Made by a program: the position numbers and the translations under genes
Assembly: GCF_006965545.2 (NCBI RefSeq)
Contig: NZ_CP041372.2
Coordinates: forward strand, 3,162,001-3,226,000
Reading direction: 5' to 3'
Source: Paenalkalicoccus suaedae
GTDB lineage: Bacteria > Bacillota > Bacilli > Bacillales > Salisediminibacteriaceae
Length of the DNA: 64,000 nt
Shown: positions 8,658 through 17,109 of the stretch, piece by piece
How the letters are laid out: each line of letters begins with the position of its first letter
Numbering within the stretch: the first letter of the stretch is position 1
Notes under the pieces: model-generated
Told to the model about the DNA's origin: nothing
Seen by the model: only the letters and a program-made list of their open reading frames with translations
Database searches by the model: none

Positions 8658-9131
8658 TTATTCTGCTAATACGACCTGCTGGAAGAACTGCTCGTACGTC
8701 TCTTCTGTATGTCCACCTACGATGCGTTGGACTTCCTGTCCGTCCTCAAAGTGAATAACAGTCGGTGTCCCTTCAATTCCGTACGTGCCCCACTCATCGC
8801 CGAATTCTAGCGCGTTAAAGAGTTCTAGGTCGACGCCCATCTCTTCTGCCTTTGGAATGAGATAAGGCGACACTTCGTTACAGATTGCACACTGACCACT
8901 GTAAAAGTAAACAGTTGCCTCCCCATTTTCCTCTAGACGCTGCTCAAGCTCAGTCGGTAGAATGATATTTTGGTAGAGTGGATCATCGAGCTGTGCGATT
9001 GTCTCCTGCTCGAGCGTGTCTAAGCCGAACGGGTTCCCCTCCGCTGCCTGTTGATTTTGCTGTGATGTTACAACTGTGAGCGCGATAAATATCGCGACAA
9101 TAATACCACCGAATAGAAGTATTTTCTTCAT
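8658..9131 (-). CDS. Membrane-anchored thioredoxin-like oxidoreductase
   Basis: 157 residues: an N-terminal membrane anchor (about 4-22) followed by an extracytoplasmic thioredoxin fold with active site CAIC (Cys 81, Cys 84) and the cis-Pro motif GTPTVI. It is much shorter than BdbD/DsbA proteins and lacks their helical insertion, so it looks like a BdbA-type partner for the BdbC encoded 2 bp upstream. It would form or shuffle disulfides in exported proteins. The CAIC dipeptide is unusual among thioredoxins (CGPC) and DsbA (CPHC). Confidence 0.82.
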   Translation of the reverse strand: MKKILLFGGIIVAIFIALTVVTSQQNQQAAEGNPFGLDTLEQETIAQLDDPLYQNIILPTELEQRLEENGEATVYFYSGQCAICNEVSPYLIPKAEEMGVDLELFNALEFGDEWGTYGIEGTPTVIHFEDGQEVQRIVGGHTEETYEQFFQQVVLAE

Positions 9132-9133
9132 AA

Positions 9134-9568
9134 TTAGTTTGGCTCCTTTGATAGCTTAATCACATAAACTAGCAGAATGATAATTAGTATAAATGCCGTT
9201 AACGCTAAGAATGGAATTGTAATAAATCCAGCATAGTTTATGTACTGCGCATTACATGGCACGATCCCGCAGATGTTGCTCGTCTCTTGGAGTGCCGGTA
9301 CTTTTTGTAGCAAATAGTGATACGTGGATATCCCTGCTCCGATAACCGCAAGCGGTAGTGCATAGTAGGCCTGCGTCGCGTCCTTTTTCACCGTCGCAAT
9401 CGCGAGTGTGATCGCCATCGGATACATAAAAATCCGCTGTGCCCAGCACAACTCACAAGGAATAAATCCTCTTATTTCAGAAAAAAATAGAGAGCCTAAT
9501 GTTGCAATAAACGCAACGCCCCAGCTTGCCGTAAGAAGCAATTCAATACGCTTTTGGTTGTCCCCCAT
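9134..9568 (-). CDS. bdbC: Disulfide bond formation protein BdbC (DsbB family)
   Basis: 144 residues with four hydrophobic helices and the two cysteine pairs of the family: CELC (38, 41) and Cys 100 / Cys 105 in ICGIVPC. It reoxidises the partner thiol oxidase and passes electrons to quinone. Length is typical. The partner gene follows after 2 bp, so they form an operon. Confidence 0.9.
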   Translation of the reverse strand: MGDNQKRIELLLTASWGVAFIATLGSLFFSEIRGFIPCELCWAQRIFMYPMAITLAIATVKKDATQAYYALPLAVIGAGISTYHYLLQKVPALQETSNICGIVPCNAQYINYAGFITIPFLALTAFILIIILLVYVIKLSKEPN

Positions 9569-9653
9569 CTACATCACCCAAATTGATCATAGCTAATCTA
9601 CTGACGAAAGTAAAGTGACGAAATTGTGTGATGGGAGTGGTAGATTTGGAGTT

Positions 9654-9786
9654 GTACTGAATTTAGGTGGGGGTGCTGAATTTGTATGCCGTTGTGACTA
9701 AATGCCGAGAGGTGGTGCTGAAATCGGAGTGCCCTGTGACAAAATGCTTGGGGTTTGTGCAAAATTGCGAGCATGTTGTGCAAATT
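9654..9786 (-). repeat. 21-bp array, TTTAGCAC class
   Basis: On the plus strand GTGCTGAAAT-like words start at 9654, 9673, 9694, 9715, 9736, 9757 and 9778; the last six are exactly 21 bp apart. Read on the minus strand the word is ATTTAGCAC, the same as the array at 56311-56381. Spacers differ in sequence. No gene is supported here. Confidence 0.8.
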
Positions 9787-9804
9787 ATCCAGAAAAAGGA
9801 TGAA

Positions 9805-9896
9805 TAAACTGCCGTGCTGCGCGGGAATACCTGGGGTTAATCGCGTTGAGTGGCAGTTGATTCGATTGGTTTATGGGATGGATAAAGTGGGTGCAG
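9805..9896 (+). repeat. Dispersed repeat Rep-C, copy 1
   Basis: This segment is similar over about 90 bp to 25161-25251, sharing AACTGCCGTGCTGCGCGG, then CGCGTTGAGTGGCAGTTGAT and a GTGCAG end. Both copies lie directly before a TGTSATAACT array. Confidence 0.7.
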
Positions 9897-9905
9897 CGTT
9901 TGAGC

Positions 9906-10041
9906 TGTGATAACTCGTATGGAATTTGTGATAACTGCTTCTCGGTTTGTGATAACTGAGCCTGGTTCTGTGATTACTGCTCCTCGTTTTGTGATAACTC
10001 AACCTGATTTTGTCATAACCTCTCGCCACTTTGTCATTACC
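9906..10041 (+). repeat. 21-bp array, TGTSATAACT class (7 copies)
   Basis: Core words begin at 9906, 9927, 9948, 9969, 9990, 10011 and 10032, exactly 21 bp apart: TGTGATAACT three times, then TGTGATTACT, TGTGATAACT, TGTCATAACC and TGTCATTACC. The 11-bp spacers vary. The array ends beside the kdgK terminator. The same word forms arrays at 25.3 and 62.4 kb. Confidence 0.9.
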
Positions 10042-10058
10042 GCCAACCTCCCCACACC

Positions 10059-10093
10059 AAAAAGCCCGGCGTCTATCTTACGACGTCGCCGGA
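10059..10093 (-). terminator. Terminator of the glucuronate operon
   Basis: On the minus strand stem CCGGCG / CGCCGG followed by GCTTTTT. It overlaps the last codons of kdgK. Confidence 0.7.
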
Positions 10094-11083
10094 CTGGTTC
10101 TGTATGAATTGTGTTACGTCTGCTACCGTGTAGTCGCTTTGGTCGCCGCGGACGAAGTGGTTGAGGACGCTGTAGGCGACCGCAAACTCAATGATAGTAT
10201 TAGCATCTATCCCATCTCCACCGCTCATTCCATGCAATACCCCTGCGGCAAAGCTATCACCGCCACCAATACGGTCGATGACATCAAACGCTACTGTTTC
10301 CCCAGCAACTAACTCGGTACCATCATAAAAGTAGCCGCGGAGCTCATGGCGGTTGTTACCAACGATCTCACGCTTCGTGGACGCACACGATGCTACGCCA
10401 TATTCATCGCGTAAACGATCATAATAGGCCTTTAACTGCTCCTCATATGTCTCACCCTCTGCCTCCCACTTAAACAACCATGCAAAGTCCTTCCACCCTG
10501 CAAAACAGTGATCTACATAAGGCAACACGTCTAAATAAGCGGCGCCTGCCTCTTCCGCGGACCATAGCTTACTTCGGTAGTTACAATCGAAGCTCACCTT
10601 TACTTCATGTGCATGCGCCTCCTGCATCGCCACCTTCACAAACGTATGTAGCTCATTTGAGAGCGCACACGTGATACCGGAAACGTGAAACCAGTCGACA
10701 TCCGCAAACAACCCCGCCCAATCAACATCCACAGACGCGAGCTCCAATACCGAAGAGTGCGCGCGATCATAGACGACAGAACTTGCCTTTAACGAGTATC
10801 CTTCTTCTATATAATACGCCCCAATACGTGAACCGCCCTCGTAAATCCAATCTACGTGGACGCCCGCTCGTTGCAGGTGTTGTTTCATCCCGTGGGCTAA
10901 CGGATTTCCGGAGGGGAGTGCAGTCACGTAGCGGACGTCGTGGCCGAGGTGGCTTAGCCCGATAGCGACGTTTGCTTCGGCTCCTCCGAAGTAGGCGTTA
11001 AACGTAGAGGCTTGCGAGAGTTTGCCCCGATCAGGCGTTTGCAGGCGCATGAGCATCTCGCCTAAGGTTACGACTCGTGCCAT
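10073..11083 (-). CDS. kdgK: 2-keto-3-deoxygluconate kinase (PfkB family)
   Basis: 336 residues. The PfkB family C-terminal signature DRIGGGDSFAAG carries the catalytic Asp, and the N-terminal glycine pair FGGAEANVA is present. It phosphorylates KDG to KDPG, the substrate of the aldolase encoded 1 bp upstream. It is the last gene of the uxaC-uxuA-uxuB-eda-kdgK run, ends at a terminator, and its function follows from both family and context. Confidence 0.9.
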   Translation of the reverse strand: MARVVTLGEMLMRLQTPDRGKLSQASTFNAYFGGAEANVAIGLSHLGHDVRYVTALPSGNPLAHGMKQHLQRAGVHVDWIYEGGSRIGAYYIEEGYSLKASSVVYDRAHSSVLELASVDVDWAGLFADVDWFHVSGITCALSNELHTFVKVAMQEAHAHEVKVSFDCNYRSKLWSAEEAGAAYLDVLPYVDHCFAGWKDFAWLFKWEAEGETYEEQLKAYYDRLRDEYGVASCASTKREIVGNNRHELRGYFYDGTELVAGETVAFDVIDRIGGGDSFAAGVLHGMSGGDGIDANTIIEFAVAYSVLNHFVRGDQSDYTVADVTQFIQNQSGDVVR

Positions 11084-11084
11084 G

Positions 11085-11714
11085 CTACGCCCCCCTTAGC
11101 TTCTGGACGAATTTAGCGGCTTCGGCCTCGACGGCGTCAAAATCGGCTGTCTTTGCGCCCTTCGTGATCTCGCCACCGACCCCGACCATGACTGCGCCTG
11201 CATCGATCCACTCGTTCATGTTATCCAGATTAATGCCGCCTGTTGGCATGATGTTCATGTGTGGGAGCGGGCCTTTGACGTTACGAATGAATTCGGGAGA
11301 AAATTGTTGGCCAGGGAATAATTTAACGATTTGCGCACCGTATTCTGTTGCGGTGAGCATTTCGGTAATCGTCATACAGCCCGGTAAATAAGGGATGTGA
11401 TAGCGATTGCAGAGCTTCGCTGTCGCTTCGTCAAACCCTGGGCTGACGATAAACTGTGCGCCAGCGAGGATGGCCGTGCGGGCGGTCTCTGCGTCAAGAA
11501 CTGTTCCCGCTCCGACCATCGCATCGTCGTACGATTTCACGAGGCGCTTCATGACCTCATCCGCTCCCGGTACCGTAAATGTGACTTCTAACACGCGGAT
11601 GCCGCCTCGGTAGCAGGCTGCGGCAGTTTGCTCCGCTTCGTCTACTGTGTTGCCTCGTACAACAACAGCGAGTTTATGAGCTGCCATTTCGTTTAATATC
11701 GTAAGCATTTGCAT
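11085..11714 (-). CDS. eda: KDPG/KHG aldolase
   Basis: 209 residues from the ATG at 11714, which has AGGAGG in front; an in-frame upstream extension lacks a ribosome site. The class I aldolase Schiff-base Lys lies in AQIVKLFPG, preceded by VGAGTVLD and the SPGFDE phosphate-site region. It splits 2-keto-3-deoxy-6-phosphogluconate into pyruvate and glyceraldehyde-3-phosphate, the final step of this pathway. Confidence 0.92.
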   Translation of the reverse strand: MQMLTILNEMAAHKLAVVVRGNTVDEAEQTAAACYRGGIRVLEVTFTVPGADEVMKRLVKSYDDAMVGAGTVLDAETARTAILAGAQFIVSPGFDEATAKLCNRYHIPYLPGCMTITEMLTATEYGAQIVKLFPGQQFSPEFIRNVKGPLPHMNIMPTGGINLDNMNEWIDAGAVMVGVGGEITKGAKTADFDAVEAEAAKFVQKLRGA

Positions 11715-11745
11715 GCGTTCATTCCTCCTTCTTCTATCATTTAAC

Positions 11746-12594
11746 CTACACGCCTGAATAGGCAGAGAATCCGCCGTCCACAGGTACAACGATCCCGTTT
11801 ACGAAGCTTGACGATTCATCAACAAGCCAGAGCAGCGTACCGAGCAGCTCTTCTGCCTCTCCAAAGCGCCCTTGTGGTGTTTGGCTTAAAATTTTCTCAG
11901 CGCGCTCCGTGTAGGATCCGTCTTCGTTCATCAACAGCTTTTCATTCTGTGCCGTTAAGAAAAAACCTGGCGCAATCGCGTTTACGCGAATGCCGACGTC
12001 CGCAAAGTACGTGGAGAGCCACTGCGTAAAGTTACTAATAGCAGCTTTCGCTCCGCTATAGGCTGGGATTTTTGTGAGTGGACGAAACGCGTTCATCGAG
12101 GAAATATTAATAATCGTTGCGCCTTTCTTCCCTACCATGTCTTTTGCAAACACTTGCGTAGGCAGGAGCGTTCCAATAAAGTTTAGGCGAAACAGCCACT
12201 CCACGGCATCGGGATCTAAATCGAAGAACGTTTGAGCGTCGCCTTTATTTAAGCTATCCATCGTCATCTTTTCTTCTGATGTAGTTGCCTTCGGATCATT
12301 GCCTCCTGCTCCATTGATTAAAATGTCACAGCTCCCATATAGCTCAGTGATTTCCTGCTTAACCTGCTCGAGCTTTTGTACATCGAGTACATCGACGATA
12401 AATCCGCTCGCTTCAAAGCCCGCTTCACGAATCTCACGCACAATTTCTTCGTTCGCTTCCTTGCGCCGTGACAGGATCGCCACTTTAGCGCCAAGCTCGG
12501 CTAATGCCTTACACATGACGGATCCAAGTACGCCGGAGCCACCAGTTATGACAACGACTTTATCCTTTACGTTTACGTGAAATGGAACTGTCAT
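11746..12594 (-). CDS. uxuB: D-mannonate oxidoreductase (SDR family)
   Basis: 282 residues from the ATG at 12594, which overlaps the uxuA stop (ATGA). Short-chain dehydrogenase features: TGGSGVLG cofactor loop, NGAGG, catalytic Ser region INISSMNA, and the YSGAKAA motif with catalytic Tyr and Lys. Bacillus uses an SDR enzyme for fructuronate to mannonate, unlike the long-chain E. coli UxuB. Its position between UxuA and the aldolase supports this assignment. Confidence 0.87.
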   Translation of the reverse strand: MTVPFHVNVKDKVVVITGGSGVLGSVMCKALAELGAKVAILSRRKEANEEIVREIREAGFEASGFIVDVLDVQKLEQVKQEITELYGSCDILINGAGGNDPKATTSEEKMTMDSLNKGDAQTFFDLDPDAVEWLFRLNFIGTLLPTQVFAKDMVGKKGATIINISSMNAFRPLTKIPAYSGAKAAISNFTQWLSTYFADVGIRVNAIAPGFFLTAQNEKLLMNEDGSYTERAEKILSQTPQGRFGEAEELLGTLLWLVDESSSFVNGIVVPVDGGFSAYSGV

Positions 12595-13637
12595 GAACTC
12601 ACCCCTAACCCTCTTGCTGTGTGGATGATACCGTTCAAATAGGTTGCGCCAAGTGCACGATCGTATAGACCGTAGCCTGGGCGTCCTGTTTCTCCCCAAA
12701 TCATGCGACCGTGGTCAGGACGAATTGGTCCCGTATAGCCATCAGCAACGAGCTTTTGAATCACGCCGATCATGTCGAGGGAGCCTGCGTTAATAGAGTG
12801 CGCTGTCTCTTGAAAGGACTTCTCGCCTGTCCACTTGACGTTGCGCGCGTGGACAAAGTGAATGCGCCCTTTAGCCACTTCGATAATTTCGATTAAATCA
12901 TTGTCCGGATTCGCTCCGTACGATCCTGTACAGAATGTAATCCCGTTATGCACGTCATCGACCGCTGACAGCATGCGACGCACACTATCAACATTTTTCA
13001 TCATGCGAGGAAGTCCAAAAATGCCCCATGGTGGATCATCAGGGTGAATGGCCATGAATACACCTTCCTCCGCAGCAACTGGAATAACACGCTCTAAGAA
13101 GTAGATGAGGTTGTCCATGAGCTGATCCTCTGTGATGGAGCGATATTGATTCATAATCGATTGAAGCGCATCCGTTTGATAGGATAAATCCCAGCCTGGT
13201 AGCGTCAATTCCCCACTTAGTGGATCCAAGTTTGTGACCGTTGCTTCGTCGTATTTAAGCGAGTTCGATCCGTCCGGTAGCGATGCGTCAAGCTCTGACC
13301 GCGTCCAGTCAAACACAGGCATAAAGTTATAGCAAACCGTTTTCACACCTGCTTTCGCCAAGTTTCGAATCGTCTCATTATAATTGTCAATCCACTGATC
13401 TCGTGAATCTAACCCCATCTTAATTTCCTCATGGACAGGCACACTCTCGATTACATTTAAACGCATGCCGTGCGCCTCGATTTCCCCCTTGAGCTTTGTG
13501 ATGCGCGCAACCGGCCACACCTCTCCTGCGGGTATATCGTAAATCGCGGATACAATCCCCTCCATGTCTGGAATTTGTCTGATCTGCTCAAGCGTGACTG
13601 GATCGTCCTCTCCGTACCAGCGAAAGCTCATCTCCAT
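12591..13637 (-). CDS. uxuA: Mannonate dehydratase
   Basis: 348 residues from the ATG at 13637 (ATAGGAG eight bases upstream); the opening MEMSFRWYGEDDPVTLEQI is typical of UxuA. Metal and active-site segments MAIHPDDPPW, FCTGSYGAN and HARNV are seen, with IRPDHGRMIWGE near the end. It dehydrates D-mannonate to 2-keto-3-deoxygluconate. The 4-bp overlap with uxuB indicates coupling. Confidence 0.94.
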   Translation of the reverse strand: MEMSFRWYGEDDPVTLEQIRQIPDMEGIVSAIYDIPAGEVWPVARITKLKGEIEAHGMRLNVIESVPVHEEIKMGLDSRDQWIDNYNETIRNLAKAGVKTVCYNFMPVFDWTRSELDASLPDGSNSLKYDEATVTNLDPLSGELTLPGWDLSYQTDALQSIMNQYRSITEDQLMDNLIYFLERVIPVAAEEGVFMAIHPDDPPWGIFGLPRMMKNVDSVRRMLSAVDDVHNGITFCTGSYGANPDNDLIEIIEVAKGRIHFVHARNVKWTGEKSFQETAHSINAGSLDMIGVIQKLVADGYTGPIRPDHGRMIWGETGRPGYGLYDRALGATYLNGIIHTARGLGVSS

Positions 13638-13654
13638 CCTTCTCACTCCTATCG

Positions 13655-15064
13655 TTATCGTAAAATCGTCTCTTTTGTCAGCTGAAAATAGTGTTTAGCG
13701 TTGTGATAACAAATTCCTTCGACATACTCGGTTAAAAGCTCTTGATCGTTTGGAATTTTGCCTTCCACAACCCACGTTCCGAGCAAGTCACAAAGGATGC
13801 GACGGAAGTATTCATGTCGCGTAAACGACAGCATACTGCGTGAATCAGTGAGCATACCCACAAAGTGACGCAGAAGCCCAACGTTCGCTAACGTCTTCAT
13901 TTGGTCAAGCATTCCATCGTGATGGTCGTTAAACCACCAAGCCGTTCCGACCTGTACTTTGCCAGGAACGCCTTCCTCCTGGAAGTTGCCGGCTGTTGCT
14001 GCTAAGATCACATTGTCACGAGGATTAAGCGTGTACAGAATTGTTTTAGGCAGTGTACCACTGCTAGCTAATGAATCTAAGAAGGCGTTTAATGGCTTTG
14101 CAAGCGGTGCATCTCCAATCGCATCAAAGCCTGCATCACGACCTATCGTATGAAGCTTTGCTGTGAAATTATTGCGAAGCGGTCCAATGTGTAGTTGCAT
14201 GACCCAACCTTCTCGTTCGTAAAGCATCGCTAGTTGCTGGAGCGTGACGGTTTTAAATTTACGAACGTCGCTTTCAGTCAGGCTCGCGCCTTTAAGTCGC
14301 GCGTCAAAAATCGTTGCTACCTCTTCTTCTGTTGCCTGCTCGTAAACCATCTCGTTTATGCCGTGATCCGATGCCTTGCACCCACTCTCTGAGAAGAACG
14401 CCACCCGATTTTCTAACGCAGCAAGAAGATCGTGATAGGTGTTGATTGTTACGCCAGAAGCCTTGGCAAGTCGCTCTATCCAATCGATGAACGTGTCGGC
14501 CTCAATCGCGAGTCCCACGTCCGGGCGGAAGGAAGGAGCGACAGTAACCGCGTAGCCCTCCTCCTGTAGCTTACGATGGTAGGAAAGATCGTCGGTCGGA
14601 TCATCGGTCGTCCCAACAAACTCCACGCGCTGCATCTCGAGCATGCGCCGAGCCGACAGCTCGCCACTTTGAACGCAAGTGTTCGTGTGATTGAACACAT
14701 CCTCCGCCGTGCGTTCAGATAGTAGCCCTTTGTAATCAAAGAAACGAGTTAATTCAAGATGCGTCCAGTGGTACAGAGGATTGCCGAGCGTATTCGGTAC
14801 CGTGCGCGCCCATGCCTGGAACTTCTCCTCATCAGGGGCATCACCAGTAATGAATCGCTCCGCTTCGCCATTCGCACGCATCGCACGCCACTTATAGTGA
14901 TCACCACCGAGCCAAAGCTCCGTGATCGACGCGTAGCTCTTATCCTCATAAATCTCCTTCGCACTCAAATGATTATGATAATCGATAATCGGTAAATCCT
15001 TCGCCACCTCATGGTACAAGCGACGCGCCACCTCATTCGACAGTAAAAAATCGTCTGTAATCAC
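13655..15064 (-). CDS. uxaC: Glucuronate isomerase
   Basis: 469 residues from a GTG at 15064 (AAGGAG eight bases upstream); another GTG three codons earlier overlaps the ribosome site. The family motifs IIDYHNHLSA, GTTDDPTDDL, LHIGPLRNN and LTDSRSMLSF are visible. It converts D-glucuronate to D-fructuronate and can also take galacturonate. It begins the catabolic gene run behind a CcpA-like site. Confidence 0.94.
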   Translation of the reverse strand: MITDDFLLSNEVARRLYHEVAKDLPIIDYHNHLSAKEIYEDKSYASITELWLGGDHYKWRAMRANGEAERFITGDAPDEEKFQAWARTVPNTLGNPLYHWTHLELTRFFDYKGLLSERTAEDVFNHTNTCVQSGELSARRMLEMQRVEFVGTTDDPTDDLSYHRKLQEEGYAVTVAPSFRPDVGLAIEADTFIDWIERLAKASGVTINTYHDLLAALENRVAFFSESGCKASDHGINEMVYEQATEEEVATIFDARLKGASLTESDVRKFKTVTLQQLAMLYEREGWVMQLHIGPLRNNFTAKLHTIGRDAGFDAIGDAPLAKPLNAFLDSLASSGTLPKTILYTLNPRDNVILAATAGNFQEEGVPGKVQVGTAWWFNDHHDGMLDQMKTLANVGLLRHFVGMLTDSRSMLSFTRHEYFRRILCDLLGTWVVEGKIPNDQELLTEYVEGICYHNAKHYFQLTKETILR

Positions 15065-15095
15065 GTGTGTCACTCCTTCGAAAAGTAGTTTTATA

Positions 15096-15109
15096 AAAAC
15101 GCTTTCAAT
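15096..15109 (-). promoter_or_regulatory. CcpA (cre)-like site before uxaC
   Basis: Minus-strand TTGAAAGCGTTTTT fits the cre pattern TGNAANCGNNNNCA in its left and central part. It lies 32 bp upstream of the uxaC start, consistent with glucose repression of the uronate genes. Confidence 0.5.
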
Positions 15110-15237
15110 TGTTTTTAATTATACTACTTAGTTGATTCAATTAACAAACTATATTCATTTATTTGGTATAACGGGAGCTTTTTGATTTCTTATATTCGTT
15201 TATTGCACGTAAGTTAGTCGATCTTCCCCTGAAAAAT

Positions 15238-17052
15238 TTACGTTTTATAGTAAAAATCATCAATCGCAGTCCAACGTTTACGGAGCTCATGCGCAGCATT
15301 TTTAGGCTTACGCTCTCTTGTGAAAACGCCCTTTTTATTTCCATTTACCCGGCGAACGTTTTGGCTTGTAGCGAAGTCTGCAAAGTTCCAAACATGCTCC
15401 CCAATAAAGGTTGGTACTTGATCAAAGACTTCATGATTGATTTTTAAGTAGTCCGATTGATATTCTTCCGTAAACATCGTTGGCACGATTTCGTGATAAC
15501 CAGCAATCGTATCAGCACCATACTCTGTCATCATCATTGGCTTTCCGGGGCAACGCTTTTCCCAGGCAGCTAATTCAGCAGCTAACCTTACTTTGGCAAC
15601 ATCCAGTTCTCCACTATTTTCATACCAGCCATAGTAGCGATTGAATCCTAGTACATCAATCAAATCAGCTATTTTATCAAGCTCTGGCGTGGACTTAATA
15701 AATGTAACAATCATAACTGGTCGCGACTGAGGATCACGCTCTCTCGTAAGCTCCACTAAAGGTTTAAAGTATTCGTAAGCACCTTCCTCTTCCGTAGCCG
15801 CTTCGTTTGCAACTGACCACATGACGACACACGCATGATTTTTATCGCGAGCTATCATGTCATTAAGCACATCTTTATGATGATCAAATGTTTTTATACG
15901 ACTCCATGTGCTGTCTTCTTTCGTAAAACCACCAGAAGCTGCTGAAAAGTTTAAGTGGACGCCAACTGCTGGCGTTTCGTCAATGACTACAATGCCTTCA
16001 CGATCGGCAAGACGCATGAGCTCTTCTGAGTAAGGGTAATGTGCCGTCCTAAACGAATTTGCCCCCATCCACTTCATTAACCTGAGATCCATCACATTAA
16101 CAGCTTCGTTAAAGCCACGCCCCGCAATCGGAGAATCCTCATGCTTTCCAAAGCCTTTAAAATAGAACGGTTTATCATTAATGAGAAACTTGCCATCCCG
16201 TACTTCTACTGATCGAAATCCAATAGGCTCCTCGTACGTATCGATAAGCTGCTCGCCCTTCATGATAGTGGCTTTAAATGTATATAAATAAGCGTTAAGT
16301 GGTTCCCACCGACGTAGATCACTTACCGACATCTCACCCTGTAATCCCTCTCCTGTCGCAACGTTCTTTCCTTCTTCATCGATCAGTTGCGCCACTACAA
16401 GATAGTCTTCTTCCACTGACTCTAATACGGTTGAAACACGGTAAGAAAGGAGACCTCCATCAGTCGTAACCTGTGGTACAAGCTCGATATCTTTTATATA
16501 GGAACGAGGTGTCGTATAGAGCTTGATCGGTCGTTGTAAGCCTGCATAATTAAAAAAGTCAAAGTTCGGCATGTTACGAACAACTTTCCCAATACCCTCG
16601 ACTTCCTCTTCTTCATAAACTCCAACAGGAAGTGTCGAATCATCGATAATATTATTAACAACGATCGTAATACGACGTTTAGCCTTCTCGCTATCAGATG
16701 AGAGCTCCACTTCAAACGGTAAGAAGCCGCCCTTATGCTCTGCAACAAAAACGCCATCTACATAAACACTAGCTTTATGAGTAGCTGCTCCAATACGCAG
16801 AACTAGTCGTTCATTTTTATAAACCTTGGGAATGGTTATTTCGGTTTCATACCATACATCTCCCACATGATTCTTAATTTCACCGCTCACACCTATATCA
16901 TTAAACGAGGCTGGGACTGCCATTGGTATGGTATCTGTTAGTTTTTGTTCAAACCATTTGTCTTTTAATCCTCGACCGTCATCAAGCTTAAACTCCCAAA
17001 TTCCACCTAAATTTAGTACGCCTCTTGTCTCCGTAAAAATAGGATATAGCAT
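15238..17052 (-). CDS. uidA: Beta-glucuronidase (GH2)
   Basis: 604 residues, typical for GusA. The GH2 layout is present: sugar-binding domain (VWYETEITIP, GAATHKASVYVDG), immunoglobulin-like domain, then the TIM barrel. The acid/base Glu lies in SVANEAA and the nucleophile Glu in MMTEYGAD. The segment GFNRYYGWY and the IGEHVWNFADF end are beta-glucuronidase-like rather than beta-galactosidase-like. No signal peptide, so imported glucuronides are cleaved in the cytosol. It follows the sensor and regulator genes and precedes uxaC. Confidence 0.92.
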   Translation of the reverse strand: MLYPIFTETRGVLNLGGIWEFKLDDGRGLKDKWFEQKLTDTIPMAVPASFNDIGVSGEIKNHVGDVWYETEITIPKVYKNERLVLRIGAATHKASVYVDGVFVAEHKGGFLPFEVELSSDSEKAKRRITIVVNNIIDDSTLPVGVYEEEEVEGIGKVVRNMPNFDFFNYAGLQRPIKLYTTPRSYIKDIELVPQVTTDGGLLSYRVSTVLESVEEDYLVVAQLIDEEGKNVATGEGLQGEMSVSDLRRWEPLNAYLYTFKATIMKGEQLIDTYEEPIGFRSVEVRDGKFLINDKPFYFKGFGKHEDSPIAGRGFNEAVNVMDLRLMKWMGANSFRTAHYPYSEELMRLADREGIVVIDETPAVGVHLNFSAASGGFTKEDSTWSRIKTFDHHKDVLNDMIARDKNHACVVMWSVANEAATEEEGAYEYFKPLVELTRERDPQSRPVMIVTFIKSTPELDKIADLIDVLGFNRYYGWYENSGELDVAKVRLAAELAAWEKRCPGKPMMMTEYGADTIAGYHEIVPTMFTEEYQSDYLKINHEVFDQVPTFIGEHVWNFADFATSQNVRRVNGNKKGVFTRERKPKNAAHELRKRWTAIDDFYYKT

Positions 17053-17109
17053 TCGAACTCTCCTTTTTATTCAACTAAAAATTATCGTTTTAAACGTTTC
17101 CTATTACGT

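Noticed and set aside
9907-10107. 66-codon frame repeating the heptapeptide pattern FVITxxx
   Set aside because: It is the translation of the 21-bp array; 21 is a multiple of three, so stop-free frames arise on both strands. No ribosome site, and the same array class elsewhere is read in other frames.
11085-11789. KDPG aldolase starting at 11789
   Set aside because: The extension is antisense-like to the uxuB end and lacks a ribosome site; ATG at 11714 follows AGGAGG and gives the family length.
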